7,453 nucleotides of DNA from the NCBI GenBank assembly GCA_031272565.1, contig JAISTN010000207.1:1-7453 (forward strand), given 5' to 3'. Position numbers and translations under genes: made by a program. This DNA is from Bifidobacteriaceae bacterium (lineage in GTDB: Bacteria > Actinomycetota > Actinomycetes > Actinomycetales > WQXJ01). Below, piece by piece: positions 6,680 to 7,453 of the stretch (position 1 is the first letter of the stretch; every line of letters begins with the position of its first letter). Under the pieces are notes generated by a model. That model did no database searches, was not told the DNA's origin, and saw only the letters and a list, made by a program, of their open reading frames with translations.

Positions 6680-7453
6680 ATGACCACCGGCTCTCTCGAC
6701 GCACCACCGCGCCAAGCGCCTAGCCGTGTCACCATCCGCGACGTGGCGAAGGCGGCTGGGGTGTCGCCCTCTACCGTGTCGCGGGTCATGAACGGCTCGC
6801 CCCAAATCCCCCAGGCCACCCGGGAACGGATCCTGGACCTGGCCCAGCGCCTGTCCTACCGGCCCAACGCCTTTGCCCGCACCCTGCGCGGCCAGCGCTC
6901 CGGGATCATTGGCGTGTTGACGGATGACAACGAAGGCGTCTTCGCCAATGCCATGTTGCGGGGCCTGGAACGGGTGGTGGCAGACCAGGGCTACAGCCTG
7001 TTCCTGGGCAACACGCTGGGTGAGGCCGAACGGGAGCGCCGCCACATCCGGGCCTTGATGGACCGGCAGGTGGACGGCCTGATCCTGCTGGATTCGGTGG
7101 TGGCCAGGCGGTCCGCCCCCTCCGGGGACATTGGCCAGACGCCCTTGGTGTTCCTCTACTGCTACACCAGCGCCCTGCCGGTGCCGTGCGTCATCCCGGA
7201 TGACCGGGGTGGGGCCCTGTTGGCGGTGGGTCACCTGATTAGCCTGGGGCGGCGGCGCATCGCCTACATTTCCGGGCCCCGCTCCGGCCCGCTGGCCTGG
7301 GAGGCCAGCCTGCTGCGCCAAGAGGGCTACCTGGCGGCGCTGCGCCAAGCCGGCCTGGTGGCGGATCCGTCACTGATCGAGGAGGGCGACTGGACCGAGG
7401 GTTCGGGCTTCCGGGCGGCCCAGCGTCTGTTCGCCCTGGACCAACCTCCGGAC
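6680..7453 (+). CDS. LacI-family transcriptional regulator (N-terminal 258 residues, cut by the window edge)
   Basis: The frame is open from the ATG at 6680 to the right edge. Residues 17-39 are a classic LacI helix-turn-helix (VTIRDVAKAAGVSPSTVSRVMNG), and residues 60-74 (YRPNAFARTLRGQRS) are the hinge helix, with Leu69 in the place of the minor-groove leucine of LacI (Leu56). From residue 75 (GIIGVL) onward is a periplasmic-binding-protein-like sensor domain, including DGLILLD, D174-D175 with GG after them, and a LGRRRIAYISGP strand. About 75-90 residues are missing relative to the usual 330-345. A sugar effector is expected for this family but cannot be named. The gene is divergent from the secreted hydrolase and probably represses both that gene and itself through the two palindromes between them. 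Only a weak AGG lies 8 bases before the ATG, so leaderless translation is plausible. Confidence 0.95.
   Translation, partial: MTTGSLDAPPRQAPSRVTIRDVAKAAGVSPSTVSRVMNGSPQIPQATRERILDLAQRLSYRPNAFARTLRGQRSGIIGVLTDDNEGVFANAMLRGLERVVADQGYSLFLGNTLGEAERERRHIRALMDRQVDGLILLDSVVARRSAPSGDIGQTPLVFLYCYTSALPVPCVIPDDRGGALLAVGHLISLGRRRIAYISGPRSGPLAWEASLLRQEGYLAALRQAGLVADPSLIEEGDWTEGSGFRAAQRLFALDQPPD

Noticed and set aside
6593..7348. A 251-codon open frame on the minus strand
   Set aside because: It is antisense to the clearly real LacI-family gene and covers the control region. Its composition is that of a shadow frame.

Overview
The window is GC-rich DNA whose codon use, TAnnnT-type -10 element, probable leaderless start and protein style point to a high-GC Gram-positive bacterium (Actinomycetota). 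That assignment is an inference from style, not from a marker gene. The layout is a carbohydrate-use locus with two divergent genes: a very large secreted glycoside-hydrolase-like protein on the minus strand (about 1-6443) and the start of a LacI-family regulator on the plus strand (6680 to the right edge). A 236-bp control region lies between them.

The minus-strand protein reads, from its N-terminus: a signal peptide; three tandem copies of a roughly 187-189-residue concanavalin-A/LamG-like (CBM66/DUF1080-like) module, each with a conserved cysteine pair; a module of about 800 residues that looks like an (alpha/alpha)6-barrel glycoside hydrolase with flanking beta domains; an F5/8 type C (discoidin) module; and an array of bacterial Ig-like repeats with an exact period of 89 codons (267 bp). 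An in-frame TAG at 1029-1031, inside the third Ig-like repeat, ends the reading frame after 1804 residues. The same frame resumes at once and stays open with the same repeats to the left edge, so the gene was longer or is read through, and its true C-terminus lies outside the window.

The control region holds two LacI-type palindromes sharing an 11-bp core. One sits at the predicted start of transcription of the hydrolase gene. The other sits between the -35 and -10 of the regulator's own promoter. The simplest reading is that the LacI-type protein represses both the hydrolase gene and itself, and that a sugar released by the enzyme relieves the repression. The hydrolase leader also carries a perfect 8-bp stem-loop just ahead of a strong ribosome binding site.

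There is no RNA gene, CRISPR array, insertion sequence or recognisable terminator. The main points for a second look are the lone stop codon in the repeat stalk, the unassigned catalytic module and the paired-operator control region.
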